Source: Acanthosepion pharaonis (taxonomy: Eukaryota; Mollusca; Cephalopoda; Sepiida; Sepiidae). Taken from it: DNA of 64,000 nucleotides. The translations under genes and the position numbers were made by a program. The DNA lies in NCBI GenBank assembly GCA_903632075.3, contig CAHIKZ030000580.1, positions 1,696,001 through 1,760,000 on the forward strand. Reading direction: 5' to 3'. Positions 49,840 through 60,964 of the stretch are shown here, in pieces. Every line of letters begins with the position of its first letter. Positions within the stretch are counted from its first letter, which is position 1. The notes beneath the pieces are model-generated. The model had not been told where the DNA came from. It ran no database searches and saw only the letters and a list, made by a program, of their open reading frames with translations.

Positions 49840-51667
49840 CCCACCTCCTTAGATCCCTTTTGGTGGGGAGTTAGTATTTTTTCTCTTATGGTGGTTAACC
49901 AGAGGTTCGGTAAATTTTCTCTTCCTGCTTTAAATGATCTCTTTACAATAGGTGTATACTGGTTTTTGTTCTTGTTTGGTAATAATTTGTCCAACACAGA
50001 CTGTATTTTTACCTTCGTCCTCTGCATAAATTTATCCTTTTCCGCTTCTCTTATCTCTCGCAAAGTCACAGGTAGTTCCTTTACTGCCTTGTATAAATCT
50101 TTACTGTTTTCATCTATGGTAGCAAATGGCACGCTTCGCTTCTTTTTAAAAACTGGTTGGACGTTTTCTTTTAACATTATAGCATCTGATTGTTCAACCT
50201 CTAACTTTTTGCAAAACGAGCGGAACTTTTACATCCAGTCGCTTCCTACTAGGTTTTCAGTATCTTTCATGACGTATATCTTAAGTTTTTTTGTTTTTCC
50301 GTGAAATTTAACATTCACGATTATTTCTCCTTCGAATTTTATTCGCTTGCCAGTAACCGACTTGGCATTTTTTTGTGTGTATAACATGGTTGGTCTGTTG
50401 AGTTTTCTCCATGTCTGTAGGTTGATTATCGTGAGGTCGGAACCCGAATCCAGTTGCAATTTTATCTTTTTTATTTAAAATTTCAAGTTCCACATATTTC
50501 CTTATGTTATGCATCCTAGTAGCTCTTATTCTACTAGTATCTTTTCTGTTCTTACTTTCGGATGCCTTGTGGCACTCAAGACAGTTTTTTATCTAAAACG
50601 GCAATCCTTGTTCCAATGTAGTCCTCCACATCGATAACATGCTGATGGAGGTGGCTTATATTTGCTTCGATTTTCGTCATAATTTGTCCAGTATTTTGTA
50701 CTTTTTCTTATATTATAGAATTTTTGTTTTCTTTCTGGAGAGGGTGAGAATCTTTTTTCATTATTATAGAATTTTTGTTTTCGTTCCGGGGAGGGTGAAA
50801 AACGTAGACTTTTGTTTAACTTACGTATACAGCTGACTCCTCAATGTCCCTCGCGTCTTTCTTTATACTTAGGCATCTCTGGCAATCTTCCGATAATTGT
50901 TGTAGTGTTAGTCCAGGTTCATTTTGTAGTTTTGAAAGCATTCTTTTGCGCATTTCGCTATCTTTTGTTGAAACTAACCCTTGAAACTAACCCTTGAATA
51001 TGACACTTGAAATTGTCAAGGATTAATTCCGTTAATTTGAAGTCGTCACAATGCTTATTTACGATTGCGGCAAACGTGGAATGGTCCTCATTATCGCCCT
51101 TTACCAAGTTAAGGCATTTCCATCTCCTGCTTCGTCAAATGTTAATTCGTTCGTCTTTTTTGGCAAGATATAATCCACGAACTTTGTATATTCTTCAGTT
51201 CCTAATTTTCTAAGCAATAGACGGAACTTTTTTGCTTCTGTCCAGCTTTGACAGTCGATGTTAAAGATGTCTTCATGTCTTCTGAAGTAATCTCCGAAAT
51301 TTTTATCCTCGTCTCGAGAATATTTGAAAATCTCTATAGTATTCCACACTGCGTCTTGCGAAAAAGTTGCCTCTTTTTCAATATCTAATTGCTTGTTACC
51401 CGCTACATTCAATATTAGTTCCTGGAGCTCTTGATTTTCCTTCTGCGTTTGTAGTAATTGCTTTTGCCATTTTTCTTCCATTCTTTGTTGTAGTTGTAAT
51501 TGTTGATCGTTTTGGTATTCTACCAAAATATTTTTTAAATCTTCCATGATAACTCAATTTTACGTATTTTTACTCCTCGTAACTCTTTGTCGTCAATTTG
51601 TTGTGGACGAGGGGAGGATTTTTCTATTTCTTCTTCTCGTGTGAGTTCGAATCGCTCGTCACCAATT
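49840..51667 (-). mobile_element. Ty3/gypsy internal region (gag, zinc knuckle, protease, deleted pol)
   Basis: Internal part of an LTR retrotransposon, probably the Mag lineage. A primer-binding site begins TGGTGACGAGCG three bases inside the 5' LTR (51664 downward) and is complementary to a tRNA 3' end containing GTTCGAATC. Gag at 51547-51101 starts MEDLKNILVEYQNDQ with a Gln-rich coiled-coil, then YFRRHEDIFNIDCQSWTEAK and VDYILPKK. A zinc knuckle CYRCGGLHWNKDC lies near 50640-50602. Protease at 50459-50229 has LQLDSGSDLTIIN, with the active-site D-S-G intact. RT begins VQPVFKKKRSVPFA at about 50160 but breaks off. The following residues to 49840 match no RT block. RNase H and integrase are missing, so the copy is non-autonomous. 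Confidence 0.92.
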
Positions 51668-51984
51668 TGTTGTGTATTCCGGGATGAAATCCGGTCTCAA
51701 ATCAATGACAAACGCAGGAATGAAATATAGCAAATAAATGTATAAACGTAATAATACAATTGGTAATACGGTTAGTAGATTCAGAAATGCAGTTAGTAGC
51801 AATAATAATATATATACAGTCTGGGAATGACTCCTACAAAACGGTTATCTCACACTCTCACTCTCACTCTCTCACTGTATCACTGTCACTCCTTGACTTT
51901 CTGACTTCCGGGTATTCACCGGCAGCAGTACAAGTACACACTAGGCGAGTCCACTTGTATGAAAAAGGGGTGGACCCCTTAACA
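51668..51984 (-). repeat. 5' LTR of Ty3/gypsy element
   Basis: 317 bp copy of the 49473-49839 LTR, lacking about 50 bp. It contains the shared CACACTCTCACTCTCACTCT repeat and the terminal GGGTGGACCCCTTAACA. It is followed by the GGCGA target duplication at 51985. Confidence 0.95.
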
Positions 51985-52974
51985 GGCGACCACACAGGTT
52001 TGATTTGAGTTTAGGAAACAAGAGATCAGATGGATCTAATTCCGCCCTCAACTTCCCTCTGCGTTTCGAGTTGATTGCTTCCTTATTTGTTTTTTTTAAT
52101 TCTGATGCATATTTCCCCTTATACCTCATAGTCTATCATGATTATGCCTTCAGAATAAAAAACAAACAGAAGTCACCACTTTACCAACAGACGCTGCCTG
52201 CTTGAATTTCTTCTGGATGGAGAACCAGTGTGTTTTCACTGTTTGCTTTGAATCTTTAATTCAGGTTTCATCTTAAGTTACTAATCTGCGGTGGAAATTG
52301 TCAGGGTCAGTCTGAAAGCGAGTCAGAAGTGCCCTGGAAATGTCAAACCTTTTTAGCTTCTGATCTACTGTCATCATTCCTGGGAACCATCTTGCAGACA
52401 GCTTACTCATCTCAGTTAAAACAGTATGGACCGAACTAAAACTAATGTCCATGGATGTCAGACGTCTCAATAGCCGACTTGGCTATCCTGCTGGACAGTA
52501 GGTCATCTGTAATCCAAAACATACTTGTTCATCAGTGGTTGATATTTTTGGGCGGCCTGACCAAGAGTCATCTGTTCCGTCCCTGCCCCGCTTCAATTCC
52601 GCAGCCCACTTCTTCATAGTTACATAGGAAGCAGAGTTCTCAGCAAGTGTCTGTACCATATCGTCATGGTGCCATACCTATTTTTTTAAGATGCTTTATG
52701 ATTTCTTGGGCCTCCCTTTTGTTCATTTATAGATTTGTCATTCACCTCCTATCAGAACAGAAATTAAGACAGTAATCTGAATTAGTTTTTCTAGTTCTAT
52801 AAGAATTGGTAGTGTGTTGCCACAGCAAAAATGTTTAGCTATGGCTCTTTTTTTCTGGGTGACGCTTATAACTTTTTTAACAACCCTCTTAGTTGTGCAA
52901 ATCAAGCTTTACTCTTAATTTTAGATTTGACAAAAAAGTCTTGCAGCCCATACTAGCCCCATATGTAAATCAGG

Positions 52975-52976
<2 letters not shown>

Positions 52977-53041
<65 letters not shown>
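52977..53041. repeat. (GT)n microsatellite
   Basis: About 32 uninterrupted GT units, 90 bp right of the mariner terminus. Confidence 0.97.
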
Positions 53042-53043
<2 letters not shown>

Positions 53044-53802
53044 ACTATCTTAATAGGTAACCTCATAGCCCAAGTACCTACTTACTATTTTGTATCTTTA
53101 TTTCACCATTTTCTCACGGTCAAATTTTTGCTCCTTTTTTAATAAGCTCATCAGAATTTTTTAAGTAGATTGTTTAAGGATATAAAGCAAAACTGTTATC
53201 CAAAATGACCACTAAGTCTTTCAGGCGACTTGTGGTGATCAGAATAATTTCAAAATATTCTTAATAATATTAATGAATTACATTTCATTTCCTCTTATGC
53301 TGACATCTTGCAACGAGGGTTCAGATTTTAATAACCTTTCAAACGTAACAAAATATCAAAACTGGTATAATTCAGAATATGAAAGAAATTTGATAAATCC
53401 AAAATTTTATGGAAATAATCATTGACTGAATTATGTATTGAATTTTGTGTACTAATTTACAAATCCGCAAAAATTGAAACGTTATATAAACTTATTATAT
53501 TAAATAATTTTTATTTTTTATACTTAATAAACTAATAATCTTTATAAGTTTAATCAGGTTAAGCACTGTTTACCTTAACTTACAACTAGTTCATCATATA
53601 ATCATGTTTATCAATTATACCAATAAATTCAAGTATTTTTTTCATTTCCTTTATTTTTCACGCACCTGTAAATTATTGGATGTTGTTTTGGTGACTAAAT
53701 CTAAATCGTTTTGATGAACCTCTCTGGTATTTTTGTACATCTAATATTTGACCCTGATAACCCGTATGGTCATTACCTCCTACTCAATGTTTACAACCTC
53801 AG
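53042..53802. other. Intron C, 3' end with exon D acceptor
   Basis: AT-rich. Acceptor CAATGTTTACAACCTCAG ends at 53802. The open frame that runs upstream from 53711 into exon D is intronic read-through: the phase-2 junction with exon C requires entry at 53803. Confidence 0.75.
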
Positions 53803-53934
53803 GGAAGAACTCCGTGCAATGAGACTTCATCGAATGCAGTCCATCTGCGACCTGCCTTACCCACGAAAATTAAAATGGAAGATCACAGAAGACATTAAGA
53901 AAGACATCAATGATTCCCGGAAAGCCATCGACAA
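53803..53934 (+). CDS. ChAT: Choline acetyltransferase, exon D (internal)
   Basis: Entry phase 2, exit phase 2, donor GTAAGT at 53935. Spliced to exon C it reads KYM|EELRAMRLHRMQ, then SICDLPYPRKLKWKITEDI and KKDINDSRKAID. The block [SA]-x-x-[DE]-LP-x-P-[RK]-[RK]-L-[RK]-W matches ChAT (carnitine acetyltransferase has a V-P-L-P-x-P-K-K-L-R-F type sequence). It leads to the helix that connects the catalytic histidine domain to the next acyl-CoA-binding segments. Residue numbering cannot be fixed because the N-terminus is outside the window. Intron D (5.8 kb) follows. Confidence 0.96.
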
Positions 53935-53959
53935 GTAAGTGATATTCTCTCTCAATATG

Positions 53960-53961
<2 letters not shown>

Positions 53962-54026
<65 letters not shown>
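53962..54026. repeat. (TA)n(TG)n microsatellite
   Basis: About 15 TA units, then about 18 TG units, beginning 27 bp after the exon D donor. Confidence 0.97.
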
Positions 54027-54028
<2 letters not shown>

Positions 54029-54379
54029 GGTTTTATTTTTGTTATTCTTTCTCAATCTTTGTCTCGTATTTCTTCTCTCTTTCTATTCGTCACTTTATAT
54101 TCATAAATAAGCGAACAATAAAAAAGAAGCCAGATGTTAATCTTTGCAGCATCTATAAATACGATATTCTGATCATTAATATTACTTGGCTTACTTGGTT
54201 ATAGACCTCTAACCTTGACACTCTACGAGCGAATTCAGAGGGTTGTGCCAATATGTTAAAGCTCACATCTACGGTAAGAGATCTACGTTATGAAAATAAA
54301 ACGGGGCATAACTTCCAAGAAAAAAACATAATTTATTATGTAGAAAATACTGAAAAGGAATCCTGATAAATATTTCCCC
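54027..54379. other. Intron D, unassigned
   Basis: AT-rich with no recognised element; short, leads into the GC-rich island. Confidence 0.5.
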
Positions 54380-55046
54380 TATCGATAAATACATGCCAAA
54401 CACATGTTACAAAATGAGATCTTGCCCTGCTTCGATAAACGGAAGTTACCATCACGAGTCCCCGACTCGAAATGAAAACTGCACGTCTACGCATAGGCTC
54501 GATGCAGATACTTCCGTTTGGGATAAACTCAAAAAAAAAAAAAAAATGAAAGAATTAAATCAACCAATCGGACCGTCTCCCGCGTAGTCAAAAAATTGCC
54601 ATTTGGAGCCGATAGGCGTGTATAAGTTCAACAGGGGAAAGTCAAAAGGCAGTCCCATTCAACTTTCTGAGCGAACGGTTCGGTTTAACTCTCTGCTTTC
54701 GGGCGGGAGGAACCCGAAGGAGGCTACGCCGAAGGGCGGAGTCTCCTTCGGGGAGGTAAAACCGGCCCTGAACCCGTTTATACGGTTTCAAATGGGCTAT
54801 TTTTTGGCCGAGCCTAATGGCTCGGAAATGCCCACGTTAAAAAGGCCTTGTGCCACATGACGCCCTCGTTGGGGGACGACTAAATATAGTCCCATTCAAC
54901 GGCGGAGGCAGAAGGGTCACGTCGCTCGCTCCTGACACACTGGCCCGGCGACGAACGAAGCATGTGACTGCTGCTGCTAATGAACTCTCGTCCGACGCTT
55001 TGTCCATAAGTCAAGAACTCCACGAACTTTACTTGCCACTATCATA
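54380..55046. other. GC-rich island with strong hairpins, unassigned
   Basis: A block of about 50% GC or more inside AT-rich intron D. It has CCAATCGGA at 54561 and TATAAG at 54622 (promoter-like, plus strand). A 40-nt hairpin at 54713-54752 (CCCGAAGGAGGCT / AGTCTCCTTCGGG, inner CGCC-GAAG-GGCG) has a competing upstream partner TTCGGG at 54698-54703. CCGAGCCTAATGGCTCGG lies at 54808-54825, CGAGTCCCCGACTCG at about 54457, and AAACGGAAGT pairs with ACTTCCGTTT across 54436-54520. AGTCCCATTCAAC occurs twice (54650, 54889). Open frames exist (54603-54860, 54850-55047) but GC-rich DNA has few stops. Candidates are a solo LTR, a structured RNA gene or an unknown repeat. I do not recognise it. Confidence 0.5.
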
Positions 55047-55344
55047 GACACTCAACTTCTTAAATACGAACCTTTTACTTGTTCTTATTTTCCTCACTAA
55101 AAGGACTATAAAATATATCTACAGTCTTTCTTGTTCTTTCGATTCTGAATTTCATTGTTTGCAACCAAACGCAGTATTTCGCCCACATTGTTTTCACATC
55201 GCCCACGTAACTAAATACGGAATATAACACACACTTTATTATATCACTATCATAAAATCTATAGCTAAAGAATTTAATTTCTAACACTATGCGCAACCAC
55301 AACCGGTGTAGCCTAAATTCATTCACTACCACATAAAACATTCC

Positions 55345-56165
55345 CAATCAACATTTTATTTATCTACCAGATAAATAAATTACCCATAAACACACATCCA
55401 GCATAGACCAACGATAATTGTGATACATGAATTCTACGAAACAAGACAAATACACGTGAGGTCTACGTATCCAATGAAAAACAAACACCAGCTTGCCAAT
55501 TTGATTTATTGAGCCGCCATTACGACAGGAGTAAATAGTTTTCATTAGTATAGACACCAAGTCGAGAATTGATGACATTAGGAAGGTTGTTGATAAACAA
55601 TTTGGAACAAATAGAGCACTCGAACTGGGAGACACCTACATTTACGTAGAAAGCCATAAAAGAATGGCCGTTCAAGAAAACTTTAATTTCCCCATTTCAT
55701 AAGATTATATCAAATCAAATTCTGCCAGAAAAATAAAAGGTTAGTGTGTTGCAGACTGAATTTTGTGAAAAAGATCAGCATTCCCAAACCTGTCAAACAT
55801 CTTCAAGATAGCTAAAACAACAACCCAAGCTTCACCATTCTCATCTAAAGCGTAAAGAGACTCTTTCGTCAGTAACCGTTAATACATAACCGTTGACCTA
55901 CAGAAGCGAAAGCCATATTGCCTGTCTGATAAAAATCCCTGCGATGAGAGATGCTTAACCAATTCCTAATTGATTAGAGCCTCTAGTACATAAGTGCTAA
56001 AGAGAGTAGAAAACTAACAGTTCAGTAGTTGGTCCAAATTCTTAAAAACACCGACTACAAAAGAGGATTTTCAACAGGCTGGAAAGCGAGAAGCGGTAAG
56101 GTCTTTATTGTAGAGTTTAGAGAGAACAGGAAGCAGTTGAAGCGCATATTTCTCTAAGAGAATTG
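55345..56165 (-). mobile_element. Jockey-like LINE fragment, minus strand
   Basis: Minus-strand translation shows, from right to left, FQPVENPLL-type sequence, EFGPTTELLVFYS, RQAIWLSLL, TVTDERV, VVVLAILKMFDRFGNA (the A-motif region, L-D-x-S-K-x-F-D-R degraded) and LFINNLPNVINSRLGV. It then reads YTNENYLLLS where the plus-strand copy has YADDTTIYS. Numerous stops. The catalytic Y-x-D-D is lost. Same family as the copy at 56455-57765, in opposite orientation. Confidence 0.75.
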
Positions 56166-56454
56166 CAGGAATTTACATTCATCTACGAATATTTATGTTT
56201 TGGCTATTTTAATGCAAATTACGTCAAAGTGGCCTAAGTATTCTAATGTTACTGTGGTTGTTGGTATTCAGTTTCAATTTTTTTCGTTGCTCAGTCTCTC
56301 AGTCAAATACTGGATTTCCCTACTCGTTTCCCTAATAATTTTGATCAATGTGCTTTTTTATTTGATTTCTTCCTTCCCTCCTCTCCTAGCTCATGTAGAG
56401 CATCACAACTCTGTCCTTTTCACAATTCGAATTGCGCTGTAGTATCAGTTACTA

Positions 56455-57765
56455 TTTCTTTTGAGTTGTCTATTAGAAAAGAATCTCCTATTCACAAGAC
56501 TTCATACTGATTGGGATTCATTTCGCTCCTTGGATGGATATTCTTAACCTTCCTATTAAGTATTGTGCCACAAAAGTTTCTTCTCCGGTTAAAGCCTGTT
56601 TTAATGCATTTGTGCCTTCTCGCAAGGTGAAGCTACAATCTTCTTTTTGATTCACACTGGTCTGTTCTGCCGCTATATCCCACATGAATCACTTTTTCTG
56701 TGTGTACCAGCGTGATAATTCAACAGACACCAACAGAGGACAATTTGTGACTGTTCGAAATAACTGTAAACGTGTCCTGAAAGAGGCTACGTCTTTGTTT
56801 GCTGATAGAGTGAGGTAGCGTATAGCCTCTAAAAAATTGGTTCACATGACTACTAGTGTCTGTGTAACAGTGTGTTAAATAAGAGTAAGTCTTCTATTCC
56901 GCCTCTTTTCGTTCAATTTGAGGTGTTAACATCTTCTACTGATAAAGCAGAATATTTTGCTCATAAATTTTCTTCAAATTTGACTCATCTGGAGAATCTT
57001 TGCCTGCCTTTCCACTTGGAAGTGCGTATCTATTGTGTGAGATGAGTATAATTCCATCTATGGTTTCTGCTATCATCTCTAAACTGGATTCTCACAAAGC
57101 ATGTTTACTTGATGAAAATCTTATTCGATAGTTCCAATCTAAGAACTAACTGTCTGATCCTTCTAACTATAGGTCTATTAGCCTTCTAACTATTTCAACT
57201 GCTGATGTATTAACAACTATTGCTGAAAGAGTCTATCAAGCTTTAGATAAGAATGGTTAAGCTCGGATTGTTGCTTTGGATACCTCGAAGTGTTTGACAG
57301 GGTTTGGCATTCTTCACAAGGTAAAAAGGATATGGTATGTCTGGCCGCTTTTCTAGATCTATTCGTATTGATGCAGGTGTTTTCAGGGCTTCATCCTTGG
57401 GCCCACGTTATTCCTAATATTCATAAATGACCTTCCTAATGACATCAATTCTCAACTCAGTATCTATGCGGATGACACGACTATTTACTCCTGTCTTAAT
57501 AGTATGTATGATCGCTTCAATAGGGTCAAATTTGAAGCTGATCTCAAAAATGACCTACAATCTGTTGTTAACTGAGGCAAGGAATGGTTTGTTAATTTGA
57601 ACGCCTCAAAAACGAATCTACTCTCTTTTAATCATGAGATAACCCCTTTTTACTTTCCATCGGCAAAGTTGATGCTAACCTCTAAGAGAGTCTCATTTCG
57701 CCTTCTCGGATTAATGTTTTCCGATGACAGCTTACTCCTTCTTCTTACTACCATCAGTTACAGCG
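56455..57765 (+). mobile_element. Jockey-like LINE fragment, plus strand
   Basis: Broken frames of a non-LTR reverse transcriptase. Linker sequence with QRDNSTDTNRGQFVTVRNNC lies near 56707-56767, ISKLDSHKAC near 57080 and NYRSISLLTIS near 57170. ADVLTTIAERVYQALDKNG and IVALDTSKC (A motif, degraded) lie at 57200-57300. FQGFILGPTLFLIFINDLPN and then LSIYADDTTIYSCLNS (catalytic Y-A-D-D intact) lie at 57385-57500. NLNASKTNLLSFN and RLLGLMFSDD at 57590-57735 close the fragment. Endonuclease and C-terminal end are absent. Confidence 0.85.
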
Positions 57766-58529
57766 ACACAAACTCATTTCTGGAAGAGAAAGAAAATACG
57801 AAAGAAACAAAAATAGAATGAAGATATAAAAGGCAGAATCAACAAAGAAGAGTTAATAAAAGAAAAAGGAAATGTGATAAATGTTTATGAAAAGAAGAAA
57901 AGCGAGAAAAATGAATGAAAGAAGTTTTTAAAAAAAAAAGCAATAAGAAAAAATATTCCCTTAAATGAATGTAAAAAATGAATAAACCATATGAATTTTC
58001 GATTTCTCTTTCTTTGTTGTTACACAAAACTAAGCCTGATATTTTACAATTTCAGAAAAATATTAGAATATAAGTTAATTGCATTCCCTGGCGTTCATTG
58101 GAAAAGTTCACTTTTTTCGTTAAATTTATCTGCTTCGACTTCTATCATTAGTCAGAATACAAAACTAATTCTTTAAAATCAAAGAATTAAATTATCTTCT
58201 AAAATGACGAGCACTTATTTTGATCACCTTTTTCCATATATTTCTGTCGCTACAAATATCATCTCTTTGTCTTCCATTAAAAAGAAAAAAAACGGAATGT
58301 GGTGTGTAAATTTGACATTTTTTCTTTGTTTAAAAATTTAATTCGGTCTAATAAATTCCTTAGCACTATTTTCAGTTAATTAATTGAATAAAAAAAAGAT
58401 GAAAGAATTATTATAAAAGAAAAATATGTTTAAATTGTGGTATAAAAAATAGTTTGGTGACCATTATTCTATTTAAGTCTTAAGACTGAAATAGAGAAAA
58501 CGTAAATTATATTTTAATGAATATAACAC
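57766..58529. other. Intron D, AT-rich, unassigned
   Basis: A/G-rich at 57780-57960. Nothing recognised. Confidence 0.5.
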
Positions 58530-58666
<137 letters not shown>

Positions 58667-59545
58667 AGGGTGTGATGGATAAATTGTCGTCTAAGTCACA
58701 CAAAAATGAAAATAATACTGACATCTCATTTTCACAGATATATTTACCAAAATTACACAAAAATATTTGGAAATACTAATAACTAAAGTTATTACATTAA
58801 ATTCGCCATTGGCTTCAGACACGGCATCCATACGACTTCGGAATCTCCTGCATCTCTTCTGGATGGTCTCCTTGCTTAAGTTGGTGAATGCTTTCAGTTC
58901 ATCTTTAGTGTTACAAGGAGTTTTATGACCTTTCGCACAACTGCGACCCACACATAATAATCAAGTGGGTTGCAGTCTGGAGAGTTAGGTAGCCAGATGT
59001 AGGGGGTGATGTGATCACAGAAATTTCTCTTGCTTGTAAGGCATGGTGCAGTGTCTTGTTGCCAGGCATAATATCCTCCAACAGCCAGTGGCTGCTGGAA
59101 AACCTTGCTGAGGACCTTTGTCTTGAATCAGAGGCCCTCACCAACAAATTCGGGAGTTTTTTTTGTTATCAGAACTGAGTGAGTTTTCCGACATACCATA
59201 CCTTCGTAATCACCATTAAACTCATCCAACTCTTTCCGAATCCTTTGCACTGTCCTCAGATTGACAGCAAAACCCCCTGAAATGTTCGTATTGGAGCTTC
59301 TGGTGCGAATGCCAAACAGTACAGTATACCATTTCCAAATTTCTGTCGCAATGAATTGCGTCATGGCGTTTTTTTTTCTCACAGACGGTGCCCGATTGAT
59401 CCTACTATACTGATCCAAACAACGCGCATTCAAGAAATTAAAAATATAGAATGACAACAATTTACCCATCGCACTCTGTACGTATGAAGTCATGAAGGCC
59501 GATACGCGTCACAAGTAAACCTCTTCCATTTTGTCATACAATTTC
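58667..59545 (-). mobile_element. Tc1/mariner-superfamily element, internally deleted
   Basis: Minus strand. The N-terminal part (59493-59128: MTSYVQSAMGKLLSF... VNLRTVQRIRKELDEFNGDY, RKTHS, KTPEFVGE) is fused by an internal deletion to the C-terminal part (FCDHIT, an SPxxSGYLTLQTATHLIIM frame equivalent to N-S-P-D-C-N-P-L-D-Y-Y-V-W, then KTPCNTKDELKAFTNLSKET and RCRRFRSRMDAVSEANGEFN at 58923-58795). The catalytic core between is missing. The left end GAGGGTGTGATGGATAAATT at 58668-58687 looks like a terminal repeat. At the right, GACAAAATGGAAGAG/AAATTGTATGACA (minus strand, 59515-59545) is only a weak match. Confidence 0.82.
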
Positions 59546-59584
59546 CCCAATACTATTCTTGATATATAAAAATATATATCGTTA

Positions 59585-59587
<3 letters not shown>

Positions 59588-59671
<84 letters not shown>
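59588..59671. repeat. (TA)n microsatellite with AAATA interruptions
   Basis: About 40 TA units, 86 bp upstream of exon E. Confidence 0.97.
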
Positions 59672-59757
59672 CACGATTTAATATATTTTATTTATATATA
59701 TAAACGTGATTTTAATTGGTCAATTAATTCTGATGCTATTTTTATCTTTACTTTTAG

Positions 59758-59880
59758 GTTAATTAGCGACCTTGATCTCTATGTTCTCCGCTTCACCACC
59801 TTCGGAAAAGAATTCCCTAAATCCCAGAATATGAGTCCAGACTCTTTCATCCAATTAGCATTGCAACTGACCTACTACAA
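59758..59880 (+). CDS. ChAT: Choline acetyltransferase, exon E (internal)
   Basis: Acceptor TTATCTTTACTTTTAG ends at 59757; donor GTAAGA begins at 59881. Entry phase 2, exit phase 2. Spliced to exon D it reads AID|K|LISDLDLYVLRFTTFGKEF, then PKSQNMSPDSFIQLALQLTYY. The SPD-x-[FI]-IQ-x-ALQL-x-[YF]-Y block is a family hallmark that precedes the YESAS...GR.D.IRS region. That next region, and the residues that separate choline from carnitine use, are not found in the remaining 4.1 kb and must lie beyond the window. This exon resembles carnitine acetyltransferase (GK-[DE]-FPKS) as much as ChAT. Confidence 0.97.
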
Positions 59881-60721
59881 GTAAGATGATTTGCTAAACC
59901 ATTTGAATTTTCTTCTGTTACAATACACTTTTTTACCATTTTTAGAATATTTCTTTTGTATATTTTATTTTCTTTATCTATATCTTGCATTTCTTTGTTT
60001 ATTTTACTTCTCAAAATAATATTTTTTAATTACAAGGCCCGGATCATTTGTATTTCACACTTTGACTGTTACCTGCTGCACTAGAAAAATTCATAGGTAA
60101 AAGTCAAACTACCTGTCAAGCACACCGCTAAATATTTGAAAATTAATATCCCAGAACCTACTTTCTCAGTGAAAAATAATTTTATGAGCCACACGATGAC
60201 AAAAATAAATAAATAAATAAAACTAACAAAATTGATAGAAGGCAATTAAATGCCATAGCCATCAAGAAATCTCGAATTGCACATAGATACGCACACCTTC
60301 CCAGCCTAACGTAGGGTGTACATATTTGGATGAAAAATATGTCATAGTCATACATACAAAATAGTAACACTCATATGATACTTTTACACGCTTCTTTTGC
60401 TTTAACAAAATTGCAAACATGTGATTCTTTGATAATTTTTTGATGTATTCGCTTGTAAAAGTTCATACAATATTTGATATTTTCTTTCATACTAAAAAAT
60501 AGAATATGAATTGCATACAATCTTATTAAAAATGATATATGCCTAAATGCACATATACATACACACACTGCAGCCGTATAAATATTTGCAGATTTTAAAT
60601 TCTATTTCAGTTTTACATCATAAGTGAATGCATTAAATTTAATCCTGAATATTTAATAACGTTTGCTTATATCAGCGATTGACTAAATGGAAGCTTATGC
60701 ACAGACACGCGCGCAGTTGTT
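59881..60721. other. Intron E, 5' part
   Basis: AT-rich; short AAAT repeat at 60202-60222. Nothing else recognised. Confidence 0.6.
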
Positions 60722-60725
60722 TGTT

Positions 60726-60782
<57 letters not shown>
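60722..60782. repeat. (GT)n microsatellite
   Basis: TTTG units then about 27 GT units. Confidence 0.97.
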
Positions 60783-60785
<3 letters not shown>

Positions 60786-60964
60786 CGCACGCGCCCACGA
60801 ACGTATATGTTTAAGCGTTTCTGTTGTGTAAATGTTTGGATTTACTTTGGACACGGTACCTAAACACATTCTTGGGAGGTTTGTTTTTTACCTTTTTTAT
60901 TCTTGTGGATTTCATGCATATAGATTTTATCTTTACATATAAAGAAATACTAGAGCCAAGATAC

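Larger units (their letters stand above)
49269..52889 (-). mobile_element. Mariner element split by a Ty3/gypsy insertion
   Basis: Terminal inverted repeats GGGTTGTTCAAACAGTTC...TCACCCAGAA (49269-49305) and its counterpart (52853-52889) are flanked by TA on both sides, the mariner target duplication. Minus-strand translation from the right gives, in order, TLAENSASYVTMKKWAAELK, then RGRDGTDDSWSGRPKISTTD (52500-52670), RRLTSMDISFSSVHTVL and ARWFPGMMTVDQKLKRFDIS (52273-52470), broken D-E-T sequence, SEGIIMIDY, KRRGKLRA, then DPSDLLFPKLKSNLCGR. The gypsy insertion follows, and the C-terminus (NNDEIMCIVKEFLKDQD) resumes at 49472 reading left. Stops, frameshifts and loss of the segment before DPSD make it inactive. 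Without the insert the element is about 1.1 kb. Confidence 0.93.

Noticed and set aside
53711..53938. Separate small gene covering exon D
   Set aside because: The first 30 codons (MMNLSGIFVHLIFDP...) are intronic read-through. Only the part from 53803 matches the family and fits the phase.
54620..54670. RNase P/MRP RNA, because of AGGGGAAAGTC
   Set aside because: Only an 11-nt resemblance. The rest of the island does not show the other conserved regions I would expect.
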